Counted from the stretch's first letter, positions 8,757 to 18,496 are shown. The stretch is DNA of 64,000 nt from DASVTR01 sp033855775 (GCA_033855775.1 JAWVFT010000088.1:16635-80634); one strand, 5' to 3'. Program-made: numbers and translations. The notes: a model not told the origin generated them from the sequence alone.

Positions 8757-8981
8757 GTCTCTATCAATCGTCCTTACAACGAGGAACGAACCTTTGCCTT
8801 CCGATTGCTCGTCTCAACGAATCAACTTTTTTTCGAGCGCGCCCCACGTGGCCTTATGACAAATGACAAGCGCAGGCTCTTTAACTCCGGCCAGCCCTGC
8901 GCGCGCGAGTCTGCATTATACATGCAGCGCGCACGCCAACCGAAGCGCTGACGAAAGCACCGGTCAGGTCTTCGCCAGCCG

Positions 8982-9614
8982 CTACGGCACGAAGTCGTAA
9001 GTAATCACGCCCGTCACCTGAACAGGCTGGCCGGAGAGCAAGGTCGGCGTGAAGCGCGCCTGCCGCGCCGCCTCGACCGCCGCTTCTCGAAACAACTTGT
9101 GGCCGGAGACGGCATCCGCCGAGATGACATTGCCTTGCTCGTCAATGACGACCTGCACGACCACTGTTCCAGAGGCGCGAGTGCTTCTGGCAATCGCCGG
9201 ATACTCAGGTTGCGGCAGGCTCTTGGCTTTCCCGTTGAGCACGCCGCCGGAGATGGGCCTTGAGGTTCGCGCACGCTTCCTGGGAGTAGCCGCGCCCGCT
9301 TCTGTTGAATCGCCCGGCTGCGGCTCTATCGGGACAGCAATAAACTCCTCGCGCGCTGTTGTCGCTTTTCTCGCGCGCCGCTTGCGCCGCGTCGTCTTCC
9401 TACGACGGCGCGACGAAGAACTGCCGCCGCCGCTGTTCGCGTTCTGCGCTCTATTCATCGGCGGCTTTATCATCGGTGGCTTAATCGGCGAACTGCCTTC
9501 TGGACGCGGCGCTTCCTGCGCCCCCGCGAAGCTCGCGCCGAGCAACAAGCTCAGCAAAGCTCCGAGACAAACGCTGCGCGCTCCGTGCGCGGATTTATTA
9601 AAGATGAGCTTCAT
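8982..9614 (-). CDS. Secreted TonB C-terminal-domain protein
   Basis: 210 residues from ATG 9614, five bases behind AAGGAG. N-terminal signal sequence (SVCLGALLSLLLGASFAGAQ), then a proline- and arginine-rich linker with two IKPPM words and a run SSSSRRRRKTTRRKRRARK, then a TonB C-terminal domain (LPQPEYPAIARSTRASGTVVVQVVIDEQGNVI...FTPTLLSGQPVQVTGVITYDF). True TonB keeps an uncleaved membrane anchor; here the hydrophobic segment ends in a cleavable-looking AGAQ, so this may be a periplasmic protein rather than the energy transducer. No ExbB/ExbD genes are nearby. Confidence 0.8.
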   Translation of the reverse strand: MKLIFNKSAHGARSVCLGALLSLLLGASFAGAQEAPRPEGSSPIKPPMIKPPMNRAQNANSGGGSSSSRRRRKTTRRKRRARKATTAREEFIAVPIEPQPGDSTEAGAATPRKRARTSRPISGGVLNGKAKSLPQPEYPAIARSTRASGTVVVQVVIDEQGNVISADAVSGHKLFREAAVEAARQARFTPTLLSGQPVQVTGVITYDFVP

Positions 9615-9708
9615 GACACTCCTTCTTGATAGCAATCCTTTCTAAAGTCTTCGCTCATATATGATGACGAGACGCGCGCGAAAGAGAACGCGCGTGCGCT
9701 GTGGCGGC

Positions 9709-10863
9709 TCAAGCTTTCTTTCGTCTCGTTCCGCGGCGCGCTTTCCTGCGTGTGTGTTTGGTGGTCGTCGCGGCGGGCTTGGCGGTGGTCGCCTTCGTGG
9801 CGGTCGCGGCGGCATCTTTTTTCTTCGCGTCGTCGAGCATCATCATGATGAGCGTTTGCGGAACTTCGAGGCGCAGTTGAACCTCGTCGCTCTCCGCCGT
9901 AATCTGCATGCTGTTGACTAAATCACGAATCATCTTGTCTTCGATGAAGACGTTGTATTGCTGTCTGGCTCCGAGCAGCATGTCGCCTAAGCTCTGGGCC
10001 TGCTCCGCGCTATTGAAGCGCGCGCCGAGCGAGGCTTCGACTCCGCCGACGGTCAAACCGAGGGAGACAGACATCTGCCGGATGGCCGCGACGGCCTCGA
10101 AGAATTTCGTGACGGTCGCGTCCATTTCCGTGCTGCCGCTTGAGCCTTTGGGCGCGAGGCTGGAGGTCAAACCGGGCGGCACGTTTCCGGCGAGACTGAT
10201 GAGAGCGTTGCTGTTGCGCGTGGCGAGCGTGAGCAGTTCGGGGCTGAGCCGTTCGCCGCCGCCCTTCACCGCGACCGTTGCGCGCACCTGCGCCAAGTCG
10301 CCGAGCGCGATGGTGTTGGCGTCGAGCAAAGTCATCGCAGGGATTTCAACATCGGGCTTCGGCGTTGTGCTGCCCTTCGGCCTTTCGTCAAGCGAGTAGA
10401 TAGTCTGCCCGCCGGATTGCTCTTCGCGCACGCGCTCCTTCCCGTCGCTGCGCAGAAAGTCAACGAGCTTCTGCGCTTCAAAATCGCCCTGCGCGATGAT
10501 GACGAGTCCGAAGTCTTTCTTGTCCGGCCCTTTCGCAATGTTTTCCAGATTGATGAATCGCGCGCCAATGACGACGCGGCTAATCGAGCGCGGGTCGATG
10601 CCCGTCTTCGCCTTAAACTCTTCGCCCGCGGCAAAGATTTTGGCGAGGGGCGCGGGGTTGTTTCCGAAGAATCGCGGGATGGCTTCGTGCAGGATGCGGC
10701 TATGCTCTATGACGAGCACAACGTCCGAGGCCGGAAGCGACTGTAACAAGTCGGTCGTCGTCGCCGCAGGAGCATGCGCCCGCGTCTGCGCCCTGACGGG
10801 AAGCAGACCGAGCACAACGAGAAACATAATCGCCGGAAGCAAGCGGCGGCGTCTGTCATGCAT
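9709..10863 (-). CDS. Secreted protein of unknown function with basic C-terminal tail
   Basis: 384 residues from ATG 10863. A signal peptide (RRRRLLPAIMFLVVLGLLPVRAQ) is followed by a mixed alpha/beta body beginning DLLQSLPASDVVLVIEHSRILHEAIPRFFG, with regular strands such as ISRVVIGARFIN and FGLVIIAQGDF. The last 45 residues are low-complexity Ala/Thr/Lys ending in HTRRKARRGTRRKK. I do not recognise the family. The basic tail resembles the Arg-rich linker of the adjacent TonB-domain protein, and both may touch peptidoglycan or lipid phosphates; that is speculation. Confidence 0.72.
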   Translation of the reverse strand: MHDRRRRLLPAIMFLVVLGLLPVRAQTRAHAPAATTTDLLQSLPASDVVLVIEHSRILHEAIPRFFGNNPAPLAKIFAAGEEFKAKTGIDPRSISRVVIGARFINLENIAKGPDKKDFGLVIIAQGDFEAQKLVDFLRSDGKERVREEQSGGQTIYSLDERPKGSTTPKPDVEIPAMTLLDANTIALGDLAQVRATVAVKGGGERLSPELLTLATRNSNALISLAGNVPPGLTSSLAPKGSSGSTEMDATVTKFFEAVAAIRQMSVSLGLTVGGVEASLGARFNSAEQAQSLGDMLLGARQQYNVFIEDKMIRDLVNSMQITAESDEVQLRLEVPQTLIMMMLDDAKKKDAAATATKATTAKPAATTTKHTRRKARRGTRRKKA

Positions 10864-10980
10864 AATCTTGAACCAACCTTTCTGTTGGAAAAGGAACAGA
10901 AGCAAAGCTAAGGAACAGAAGCGTTGCTTCTGCCGAGGCGCGACGGCTGCACAACATTTGAAACGTCATGCGCGCCGAAG

Positions 10981-11226
10981 CTATTTCTTCTTCTCATCCC
11001 TCATCGGTGGCTTGATGCCGCCGGGCGGCGTGGAGCCGACGGTCGTTGGCGGCGCGCTGGTGTTCATCGGACGGTTCGCGTTCGACATGTTGCCGCCCGA
11101 CGTGGACGGAGCGGTTGTGTTCGGATTGGTCGCGGGACTGTTGGCGCTTGGGCTTTTGCCCGACGAGCAACCAGTCCAGCAGGCGGCGACGGCCAGCAAG
11201 GCCGTCAGGGCTAAAGTTCTACGCAT
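10981..11226 (-). CDS. Small lipoprotein
   Basis: 81 residues: a short signal peptide ending in lipobox CWTGC (Cys at 20), then a low-complexity Ser/Thr/Asn/Pro chain ending GGIKPPMRDEKKK. The IKPPM word also occurs twice in the TonB-domain protein two genes downstream. No folded domain is evident; it may be a small envelope tether or simply a disordered lipoprotein. Confidence 0.7.
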   Translation of the reverse strand: MRRTLALTALLAVAACWTGCSSGKSPSANSPATNPNTTAPSTSGGNMSNANRPMNTSAPPTTVGSTPPGGIKPPMRDEKKK

Positions 11227-11606
11227 TCTCTTTTCTCCTTTTCCGGCAGCGGCGTCCGGTTCTGACGATGAGAGACGCGCCCGGCATCATCACAGCGTCG
11301 GGGCGTCCGGCATCGAGTTTACTCAGGTCGCCCGGCGTTCAGAGATGAAGGCCGGGATAAAACTGGAAAGCCTTGCTTGATTGTCCGGCTACATGGTACT
11401 GGCGCGGCAGTTTCCAATCAAGGATTTTATCCGCAAACTCCCGCGCAAAGATTTTATCTTTAAACTCACCCGCGCCCGCGCTCGCCCTCGCAAGCCAGCG
11501 CGCCGCCCGCGCTCCACTTGCCCGCGCTCCCGCGCTCTTTCTAACCATCGCGCGATGACGGCTCAGGCCGGAAAAGTTTTGGAACTTCCACTTGCGCCCG
11601 CAAGCT
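11227..11606. other. Intergenic region with imperfect direct repeat
   Basis: 380 bases upstream of the small lipoprotein and downstream of the ten-heme cytochrome. At about 11421-11478 two copies of GATTTTATC-nnn-AAACTC-CGCGC occur 27-29 bases apart, and a GGATAAAACTGG near 11354 is a partial inverted copy. Short frames across it are low complexity and lack a start signal. I see no RNA gene. Confidence 0.5.
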
Positions 11607-14600
11607 TCAGTTTGACGGCGACGAGGCTTGAGCCTTGCGCCGCTTGCGCCAGCCGACGATGGCCGCGAAGAGGCTGAGGCCGCCGAGCGTGGCAAAGGCC
11701 GTCAATTGCTTTGCCGTCACGGCGTATAAATTTGAAGATGCAACGCCTTCAAGCTCGCCTGTCGCCCGCGTGGATGAAGTGGCGGGCGCGGCTGGCGGCT
11801 TGGGCGCGGACTGCTTGAGCGGCTCGGTCAAGGGCAGGCAATTTTTGTCTGCGGGCGGGCAATCCAATCCTTCGCGCTGGCGCAAGTCCTGCACTTGGAA
11901 AAGCTGCTTCGTGACGGGCGAGAGATACATCAAACGCATCTCTTCGAGCGTCAGGGGACGCGCCCCGCGCCGCCCGAAGACAGCCACTTGATTGCCGCTC
12001 TCGTCAACCGCGCGGTCGCGGTCGAGTCCCTTCGAGACAGAGAGAGCCGGGCCTTTCGTCCGGAAGGTGGCGATTAACTCAATCTGCTCCGGCTCGATGC
12101 GCGGGCTAAATCCGGCGTAGGTCAATTGCTTCTCCGGCGTCAGCAGTTGCAGCACGCGCAGGCCGTTGCGCCCGTCGGCGACGTAGGCGAAGAGGCTCGC
12201 GTTCGTCATCGCCACTTTGACGCCGCGCGCGTCGTTAATCGCGCCGCCCGCGTTGTAAAACTTCGCGGGGCCGGGATTGTCCGGCACGGTCACGTCAACG
12301 AGAGCCAGCCCGCTCGCGCCCGCCGCGACGTAAGCGTATGTGCGCGCGACGTAGACATCACGCGCGCCCGCGAGCGGAGTGAAGGCTCGCACAATGCGTC
12401 CGCTTTCATCCCGTCGCTCGGCCATGCGAACGCGCAGCGGGTCTGTCACGTCTATCACCTTCAAGCCTTCATCGTCGGCGACGAAGCCGTAGCGAAACTG
12501 GATGGCGACGGCGCGCGGGTTGACTAAATCGGGAGCGCCGATGTGGCCGACGATGCGCGGGCGAAGCGGCTCGTTTAAATCGACGACGACGAGGCCGTTC
12601 CGGTCGGTCGTGATGTAAGCGAAGTTTCCGGCGAGCGTGATGTTGTTGGCTCCTGTGAGCAAGTTGTTTTCGTTGAAGGCCCCGTTCGGGTAAATCTTCG
12701 GGTCGAGGGCGCGCTTGAGATAGTTGTTCAGCGGGTCGCCGTCGAGCAAGGTAGCTGCGCCGACGAGTATCAAGCCTTCCTCGCGGTCTGCGACGTAGAG
12801 ATAAGCATAGAGCGGATGAATGGGCTGCTCTTCGTTCAAGAGCGGCGATGTCTGCTTGTCGCGCTCAGGCGAGTTTTGCCAGCCGTTCCAGAGGCGCGCG
12901 GCCTCGGTCGGGCTGACCTGCTGGCCGTCAACTGTGTAGCGCCAGCGCGCAGGGTCAACGGCGAGCGTCGAGGGCGCGGCGACGGCGGCGGCGTATTTCG
13001 TCTTGACCCAAAATCGCTGTCCGAAGCGCGAGACGGGCGCGGTCGTGATGCGCTCGGAGAATCCCTTGTGGTCTATCTGCGCGACATCGTAAACGCGCAG
13101 GCCGCCCGCGCCAGCCGCCACGTAGGCGTACTCGCCGCGCAGTTGAACCTGCAAGACTTCGGGGTTGCCGACGTGCTCGTAGAAGTTCTTCAGACGACGC
13201 CCGCCTTTGACAAAGCCGTCGTAGTTTCGCGGGTAGGCCAGACTATGAAGTGAACTGCCGATGACGGCCTGCGGCTCCGTGTGCTCCGTGACGGGGACGA
13301 CTTCGAGGGCGTCTTCGGCGGCGACGTAGATGTAGCGGCCCATGAAGTTGACGAAGTTAGAGCCTTGCAGCATGGTCTGCGCGAGCCAAGCGTTGTTGTC
13401 GTTATTTCTTGAGACGTGGCAATCGGAGCAGTCTTTCGTCTCTTTGGCGCGGACGGTGTGCGGGACGTGCGTGTTGAAAGACTGGCCCGCGAAGCCTTCG
13501 GCAGAGACGGTCTGTTGTTGATGATAAATCCACTCGCGGTTCTGATTCTGCGAACTGACGAGAATGGCGCTGGACGAACGAACGGGCGCGATGCGATGGC
13601 CCGTCACGGTTCCGTCGCGCCCGAGCATGAACACGTCGTCGCGTATGACTTGAAAATTGTAGGTCGTGAAGTTGCGCGAATCGTCGCCTTCGTTGTGGCG
13701 GTTCGGCATCTTGCGATTGGCCGTCATCGAAAGATGGCAGCCGAAGCAACTCGTCATCCATGACGAGTGGCAGGAGTAGCACGTCATGTTGCTGTCGCGG
13801 TGCGCGAGCTTCGACTCGTCCGGCTTGCCCGCTTTGTCGAGCGGAACGTCGCCCCACGCGAGCTTGTTTTCGCTTGGGCTCTCCGGGTCTAAGCGGACGG
13901 TCTTGGCATAGCGCGACTTCCAGTTGTAGTCGCCGCGTTTGTTGTCGGGGTCAATGGTGTCGCGCGTCTGCTTGACGCGCCACCAGAGGCCCGGCTCGAC
14001 CATGGAGTTTTGAATGATGTCGCCCGCTTGCAGGTCAATCTGTTTATCGCTGTACGGGTCTTTCTTCTTGGCGGCGCGCGTGATGCGCTGGAAGAGATTC
14101 GCGCCGCCGCTGACGGTCACGCGCGTCAGGTCGCGGCCCGGAATCACGCGGTCGCGCACCTTGACGGGCTGCGCCGCAGGGCCGGAGGTGACGAGCGCGG
14201 CCCGCTCCGTGACGGTGCCGTGGCAATCAATGCAACCGATTTCGATGGCGGCGCGCGGCTCGTTGTAGAGATTGCCGTCGCCGTGCGCGTCCTGCTGGAA
14301 ATGGCAGTCAACGCAGTGCATGCCTTTCTCAAGATGTATGTCCTTGAGGTGGACGGGCGCGCCCGCGGGCTGCGCGTCGTTCTTGAGATTAACGTTGTCC
14401 TCGTCTTTGAAGGCGACCGCGCGGCCAAGCGTCGCGCCGTCAATGGCGGTGACGGGCTGGCCCGCCGTGTCGAGCAAGGGCTTGCCGTCGCGGTCCAGAA
14501 ATTCGCCGCGACGATTCTTCTTGAAGACGGCGCGAAAAATCCAGCCGTGGCCGTGAAAGTCAGCAAACTGCGTGCGCGTCAGTTGGTCGTTGAAGCTGCG

Positions 14601-16046
14601 CGTTCCGGTTCGCTTCAGAAACTCCGGGTCAGACCAGTTGCCTCTCAAGGAAGCGGCTTCGGGGTTGCGGTCAAGCAAGCGGTCTTCCTCGTCTTGCGAG
14701 GGGTCGTGCTGCTGGTCTGGATAGAGCTTGCCCGCGCGAGCGTCGGTTTCGTTGTCCCACCATGTCATGCCGAGGTAAGTGGCGACCATGTTGGTTCCGG
14801 GGTGCATGTGGCAGACCATGCATTGCGAGGTAGGGATGCGCGAGGTCAGTTGATGACGAATGGGATGGCCCGATTCGTTGCGCGACGAGTCGAAGCTTTT
14901 GTCCTTCGTCGCCGTGCGCGCGTCCGAGCCGAACCCGGCGTAGAGCTTGCTGGAATGGACGACGCTCGAATCGTTGGCGTAGATGATGTGGCAGGCCGTG
15001 CAGCCGGAGGAACGATAATCGCCCGACTGGTCGTTGGTGCCTAGGAAGTTGAGCGTCGGGTCGAGCAGGCGCGTCTTCTGCAAGCCCAGATAAACCGGGT
15101 CTGTGCGTTGAAGCGTGCCGAGGCCGCGCGCGCTCAAGCCTTTGTCGGGCTTGCCGGGGTCTTCGTCTCTGTCGGGCAAGCCGACTTCGAGACGACGCTT
15201 TCCGCCGCGCTCGAAGACGCGCAGCAGGTTTCCGGGCTGCGAGATTTCCCAACGCGGCAAAGGGTCTAAGAAGGCGAGCAAGCCGCGTCGCTGCATCGCG
15301 TCACGGTCAGGCGCGGGCGTTTGTATCAAGCGTTCGGGCGCGCCCGTTTCATCGCTGTAGCTTTCGCCGAAGCGCGCGTCCTTGAAGGGAAAGCCGCCGT
15401 TGTTATAAAGAGCCGCGCCCCAGAGCATCGCGCCGTGGCGCATCATGCTGTTGGAGACGTTCGCGGCTTCCGTGCTGTGACACGCGCCGCAGGTCTGGCG
15501 CGAGACGCGCAAGTCGCCGGGATTGATGAAGCGCACGAACTCGCGGCTCTCGCGCGCGAGCAGCGTGTTCGAGCGTTCGGGATTGCCGCTCGAACGCTTG
15601 CCGTTTCGTTTCCACTCTGCGGGGAAACGTGGCTGGACGTGAGCCTTCTCTTCATCCTTGCTCTCCGCAGGATTGCCGCCGTGACAATAGGTGCAGGTCA
15701 GCTTTTGTCCATCGCGCCCGTCCTGCAATTCGCCAGTCTCGCCAGCGGGCGTGCGCGGCGGGCGGTGCATCGGCTCCGTGTTGCCGTGGCACGAGAGACA
15801 GCCTTCGACGAGCGGCGTCGGCGTCGCTTGCGGCGCAGGGCTTTGCGCGTTCGTGTTCGCTGGCGTCGTTGTCGAAGTAGTTGAAGGAGCGGCGGCTGTG
15901 TTCGAGTTTGCGGCGGCAGGTTGATTGGCGTTCTCGTTCTGCGCTCTGGAAGACGCGCCGCTGAACACAAGCGTCCCCGTCATCGCCGCGATGGCGACGA
16001 CGAGAAGGATTAACTTGAGCCGCTCTGTGTTAGCTTGACGGTTCAT
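11607..16046 (-). CDS. Ten-heme cytochrome c with C-terminal LVIVD propeller and membrane anchor
   Basis: 1479 residues. An N-terminal hydrophobic signal or anchor (LKLILLVVAIAAMTGTLVF) leads into a Pro/Thr/Ala linker. CxxCH heme sites start at residues 83, 118, 186, 349, 409, 578, 605, 756, 767 and 873. From about 900 to 1390 there are roughly six LVIVD-type repeats (YAYVAAGAGGLRVYDV; FAYITTDRNGLVVVDLNEPLRPRIVG; FVADDEGLKVIDVTDPLRVRM; YAYVAAGASGLALVDVTVP). A final transmembrane helix (LTAFATLGGLSLFAAIVGW) and an RKRRK tail follow. The layout places hemes and propeller outside the inner membrane, anchored at the C-terminus. It follows the beta-barrel gene by 78 bases on the same strand, so the two are probably co-transcribed. 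Electron donor and acceptor are unknown. Confidence 0.9.
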   Translation of the reverse strand: MNRQANTERLKLILLVVAIAAMTGTLVFSGASSRAQNENANQPAAANSNTAAAPSTTSTTTPANTNAQSPAPQATPTPLVEGCLSCHGNTEPMHRPPRTPAGETGELQDGRDGQKLTCTYCHGGNPAESKDEEKAHVQPRFPAEWKRNGKRSSGNPERSNTLLARESREFVRFINPGDLRVSRQTCGACHSTEAANVSNSMMRHGAMLWGAALYNNGGFPFKDARFGESYSDETGAPERLIQTPAPDRDAMQRRGLLAFLDPLPRWEISQPGNLLRVFERGGKRRLEVGLPDRDEDPGKPDKGLSARGLGTLQRTDPVYLGLQKTRLLDPTLNFLGTNDQSGDYRSSGCTACHIIYANDSSVVHSSKLYAGFGSDARTATKDKSFDSSRNESGHPIRHQLTSRIPTSQCMVCHMHPGTNMVATYLGMTWWDNETDARAGKLYPDQQHDPSQDEEDRLLDRNPEAASLRGNWSDPEFLKRTGTRSFNDQLTRTQFADFHGHGWIFRAVFKKNRRGEFLDRDGKPLLDTAGQPVTAIDGATLGRAVAFKDEDNVNLKNDAQPAGAPVHLKDIHLEKGMHCVDCHFQQDAHGDGNLYNEPRAAIEIGCIDCHGTVTERAALVTSGPAAQPVKVRDRVIPGRDLTRVTVSGGANLFQRITRAAKKKDPYSDKQIDLQAGDIIQNSMVEPGLWWRVKQTRDTIDPDNKRGDYNWKSRYAKTVRLDPESPSENKLAWGDVPLDKAGKPDESKLAHRDSNMTCYSCHSSWMTSCFGCHLSMTANRKMPNRHNEGDDSRNFTTYNFQVIRDDVFMLGRDGTVTGHRIAPVRSSSAILVSSQNQNREWIYHQQQTVSAEGFAGQSFNTHVPHTVRAKETKDCSDCHVSRNNDNNAWLAQTMLQGSNFVNFMGRYIYVAAEDALEVVPVTEHTEPQAVIGSSLHSLAYPRNYDGFVKGGRRLKNFYEHVGNPEVLQVQLRGEYAYVAAGAGGLRVYDVAQIDHKGFSERITTAPVSRFGQRFWVKTKYAAAVAAPSTLAVDPARWRYTVDGQQVSPTEAARLWNGWQNSPERDKQTSPLLNEEQPIHPLYAYLYVADREEGLILVGAATLLDGDPLNNYLKRALDPKIYPNGAFNENNLLTGANNITLAGNFAYITTDRNGLVVVDLNEPLRPRIVGHIGAPDLVNPRAVAIQFRYGFVADDEGLKVIDVTDPLRVRMAERRDESGRIVRAFTPLAGARDVYVARTYAYVAAGASGLALVDVTVPDNPGPAKFYNAGGAINDARGVKVAMTNASLFAYVADGRNGLRVLQLLTPEKQLTYAGFSPRIEPEQIELIATFRTKGPALSVSKGLDRDRAVDESGNQVAVFGRRGARPLTLEEMRLMYLSPVTKQLFQVQDLRQREGLDCPPADKNCLPLTEPLKQSAPKPPAAPATSSTRATGELEGVASSNLYAVTAKQLTAFATLGGLSLFAAIVGWRKRRKAQASSPSN

Positions 16047-16124
16047 GCGAACTGCTTCCTGTCAAAAGCGCTGCTGGTTGTCGTCATCACGTTGTTGCTC
16101 TCGGATAAATCATCTGCTCGACTC

Positions 16125-18362
16125 TCAAAAGATAAACTTCACCTGCGCGAACAGAGCGTAGAGCGGCTTGCGCGGGTTGATGACGGTGTTGTCGGTCGCG
16201 CAGAAGTCGCCGAGGTTGGGCGGGCAGTTGCGCGAGGCGTCCGTGTAGATGTCGCGGAAGCCACGGCCCGTTTGCAAAAGGGACGCGCCGAACGTGAATT
16301 GAATGTTGTTGATGAGCAATGGGCGATAGGTGACGCCGAGGCTGTAGTCAAAGCCTATGTCGTGGCGTATGTGATTTTGAAAGAGCACGTATTCGAGCGG
16401 CTCCGTGCGATGAAAGCGCAGGTAGTTGACGTTGAAGACGGCCTTGAGTCGTTGCGTCAGTTCCACGTCCACTCCGGCGTTGTAGATGAAGATGCCGGGA
16501 TTGACGAAGTTGGCTTGGCCTTCGGTCTTGCTGCTGCGAAGCGAGGGCAGCAGGCTGTTGGCTTGCACGAGGCCGACGCCGGTTTGCGTCAGCGGGATGC
16601 CCTGACGATTCCAGAATGAGAATTGCCCGCCCGCGAAGTTCGGGTCGTCGAAGATGGCGTCAAAGCCAGAAGCCAAACGGTCGGTCGGATTCTTGTCGCC
16701 CTGCGCGAAGAAGAAAGAGGTCTTAAAGCGCAGGTAGTCTTTGTCAACCGAAGCTTCGACCGCCGCCATGTTGGAGCGAATGCGCGTGTCGCGCCCGGCA
16801 ATCTGGTTGCGCGTGTCGTAGCCGAGGGCGAAGTAGTAAGAGCTTGTTAAGTTCAGCCGACGTATGTGGCCGTCCGTGTTGATGCCGAGATAGCCGACGC
16901 GAACGGCGTGCGGGCGCACGTCGCCGATGAGCGCGGGGCGCACCAGAAAGCCGTTGCGGTTGAACTGGCGATTGCTCCGGTCATCGTTAAAGAGCGCGCT
17001 GGCTTGAACGGTGAAGCCTTTCGCTTTGAAATCCTGACGAAAGAGATTGAGGACGTAGATATTCTGGTTGCGCTTGTCGAAGCGATTGAAACCGCTGTTG
17101 GTGTCCTTCTCAAGCTGTGAGAAGAAGGCTGCGTTGAACTGGTAACGATTATTGTCGAAGGCTCCGAAGACGCGCCCGCCGAGATTATTGTCGGAGAAGA
17201 TGAAGCCGCGAAAGTCTGAGACGAAAGGCTGTATGCCCGCGCGAAACGAGATGAAGTCGTAGTTCTCGTTCGTGTCCGTGAGCTTCACTTCGCCGAAGGC
17301 TTCTTCCAGAGAAAACTGCGTGTCCGTGCGATTCGTGCCGCGTCGAGGGTCAATATCAATCGCGCCGTTTTCATGCGTGTTGACGTAGTTCGGCAGGCTG
17401 AAGGTCGGCGAAATCTTGATGGCCCAATCACGCGGGCGAAAGGAAGAGTCGCCGTGAAAGAGTTCAAAGGTGAACTGGAAAAGCTGATTGTAGATGAAGG
17501 TTTCGGGCTTGCCGAAAAACTCCGCGCTGCCGGGCCGCGCGCTGCTCACGTCGGAAGGCTTGGGCGTCCGAACTTGCTCGACGATTGAACTGCTGACCGC
17601 CGAGAGAATCATAAAAGTCTTGTTGCCGATGATTGGATAGTCGCCCTTGAGCACGCTCTGGTCGTAAGGATTGAGCCAACGCCCGCGACGGAAAATGATG
17701 TCGCGCCCGCGCCCGCCGCTGTCGCCGTAGCGGTCGTATTCTGGAAAGCCTATGCGCCAGCGGTCGCGCACTTCGCGGCGGTCGGGCAGAGTTTGCTGCG
17801 CGCTTTCGACCGTCTTGCTTCCGGCGTAGCCCGTGGGCTGCTCTTCGCGCGCGGCGCCCGTTGGCGTCGGTGGCGACGGCTGCGATGGTTGCTCGACGGG
17901 AATGTTGAGTTGCGTCTGCTTGCCGTCTTCGACGATGACGTTCTCTTGAAAGGCGACGTAGTTCTTCTCTTTGTAATCGCTCTCGGCGGGAAACTCCGCG
18001 AGGTACGGAGCGTCTGGCGTGACGTAGTTTCGTTCGGGCGGCGCGCCCTGCTTTTGCAGGAAGCGCGCGACGAACGGCGCGGCGACGGTGACGCGGTACG
18101 CGCCCGCTGGAAGCGACAAGCTGAAGTGGCCGGACGCATCCGTGCGAGTTCGATGGCTGCGGCGCGTGACTTGATTAGTGATGACGACGACGACTCCGGC
18201 GCTCCCTGTTTTCGTCCGGCTTAAGACGAGGCCACCCACGCGCCCGCGCTGATTCTGCTGCTGCCGCTGGCCCGCGACGCAAAGGGTCGAGAGCAGCAGG
18301 CTGGCGATTAACGCGCTGGCCTGAGCCTTCCGTTTGAATCGCATCTTTTGCAGGGCAGACAT
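16125..18362 (-). CDS. Outer-membrane beta-barrel with carboxypeptidase-like regulatory domain
   Basis: 745 residues from ATG 18362 (alternatives 18344 and a TTG at 18380). Signal peptide (ASALIASLLLSTLCVAGQ), then a carboxypeptidase-like regulatory/Ig-like domain (GRVGGLVLSRTKTGSAGVVVVITNQVTR..GHFSLSLPAGAYRVTVAAP), a low-complexity linker, then about 520 residues rich in alternating aromatic strands (YQFNAAFFSQLEKD; LNLTSSYYFALGYDT) ending YALFAQVKFIF with the terminal Phe expected of barrels inserted by BamA. No TonB plug is obvious, so it is not a classic TonB-dependent receptor. Its pairing with a ten-heme cytochrome raises the possibility of a porin-cytochrome conduit. Confidence 0.8.
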   Translation of the reverse strand: MSALQKMRFKRKAQASALIASLLLSTLCVAGQRQQQNQRGRVGGLVLSRTKTGSAGVVVVITNQVTRRSHRTRTDASGHFSLSLPAGAYRVTVAAPFVARFLQKQGAPPERNYVTPDAPYLAEFPAESDYKEKNYVAFQENVIVEDGKQTQLNIPVEQPSQPSPPTPTGAAREEQPTGYAGSKTVESAQQTLPDRREVRDRWRIGFPEYDRYGDSGGRGRDIIFRRGRWLNPYDQSVLKGDYPIIGNKTFMILSAVSSSIVEQVRTPKPSDVSSARPGSAEFFGKPETFIYNQLFQFTFELFHGDSSFRPRDWAIKISPTFSLPNYVNTHENGAIDIDPRRGTNRTDTQFSLEEAFGEVKLTDTNENYDFISFRAGIQPFVSDFRGFIFSDNNLGGRVFGAFDNNRYQFNAAFFSQLEKDTNSGFNRFDKRNQNIYVLNLFRQDFKAKGFTVQASALFNDDRSNRQFNRNGFLVRPALIGDVRPHAVRVGYLGINTDGHIRRLNLTSSYYFALGYDTRNQIAGRDTRIRSNMAAVEASVDKDYLRFKTSFFFAQGDKNPTDRLASGFDAIFDDPNFAGGQFSFWNRQGIPLTQTGVGLVQANSLLPSLRSSKTEGQANFVNPGIFIYNAGVDVELTQRLKAVFNVNYLRFHRTEPLEYVLFQNHIRHDIGFDYSLGVTYRPLLINNIQFTFGASLLQTGRGFRDIYTDASRNCPPNLGDFCATDNTVINPRKPLYALFAQVKFIF

Positions 18363-18467
18363 CGCGGGCTTAAGGCTCAAGTTAAAGGACTCGGCGGCGG
18401 GCCTGCCGATTGATGGCGTGGACGCGCCGTGGCGAATTGTGTTTCAACGAAGCGAGCGTGGCCTTGC

Positions 18468-18496
18468 GTTGTAGCACAGGCACGCCATACTGGCAA
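18468..18496 (-). promoter_or_regulatory. Sigma70-type promoter for the barrel/ten-heme operon
   Basis: Read on the minus strand: TTGCCA, 17-base spacer, TACAAC. Start of transcription would fall near 18460, about 100 bases before the ATG at 18362. It is divergent from the promoter at 18535, 38 bases away. Confidence 0.5.

Noticed and set aside
11339..11695. 118-residue minus-strand frame with an internal FKDKIFAREFADKIL repeat
   Set aside because: It overlaps the cytochrome gene's 3' end and the repeat reflects a DNA direct repeat; no start signal.
11607..16046. Assignment as MtrC/OmcA-type outer-surface decaheme cytochrome
   Set aside because: Heme number matches, but heme spacing, the LVIVD propeller and the C-terminal membrane helix do not fit that family, and no lipobox is present.
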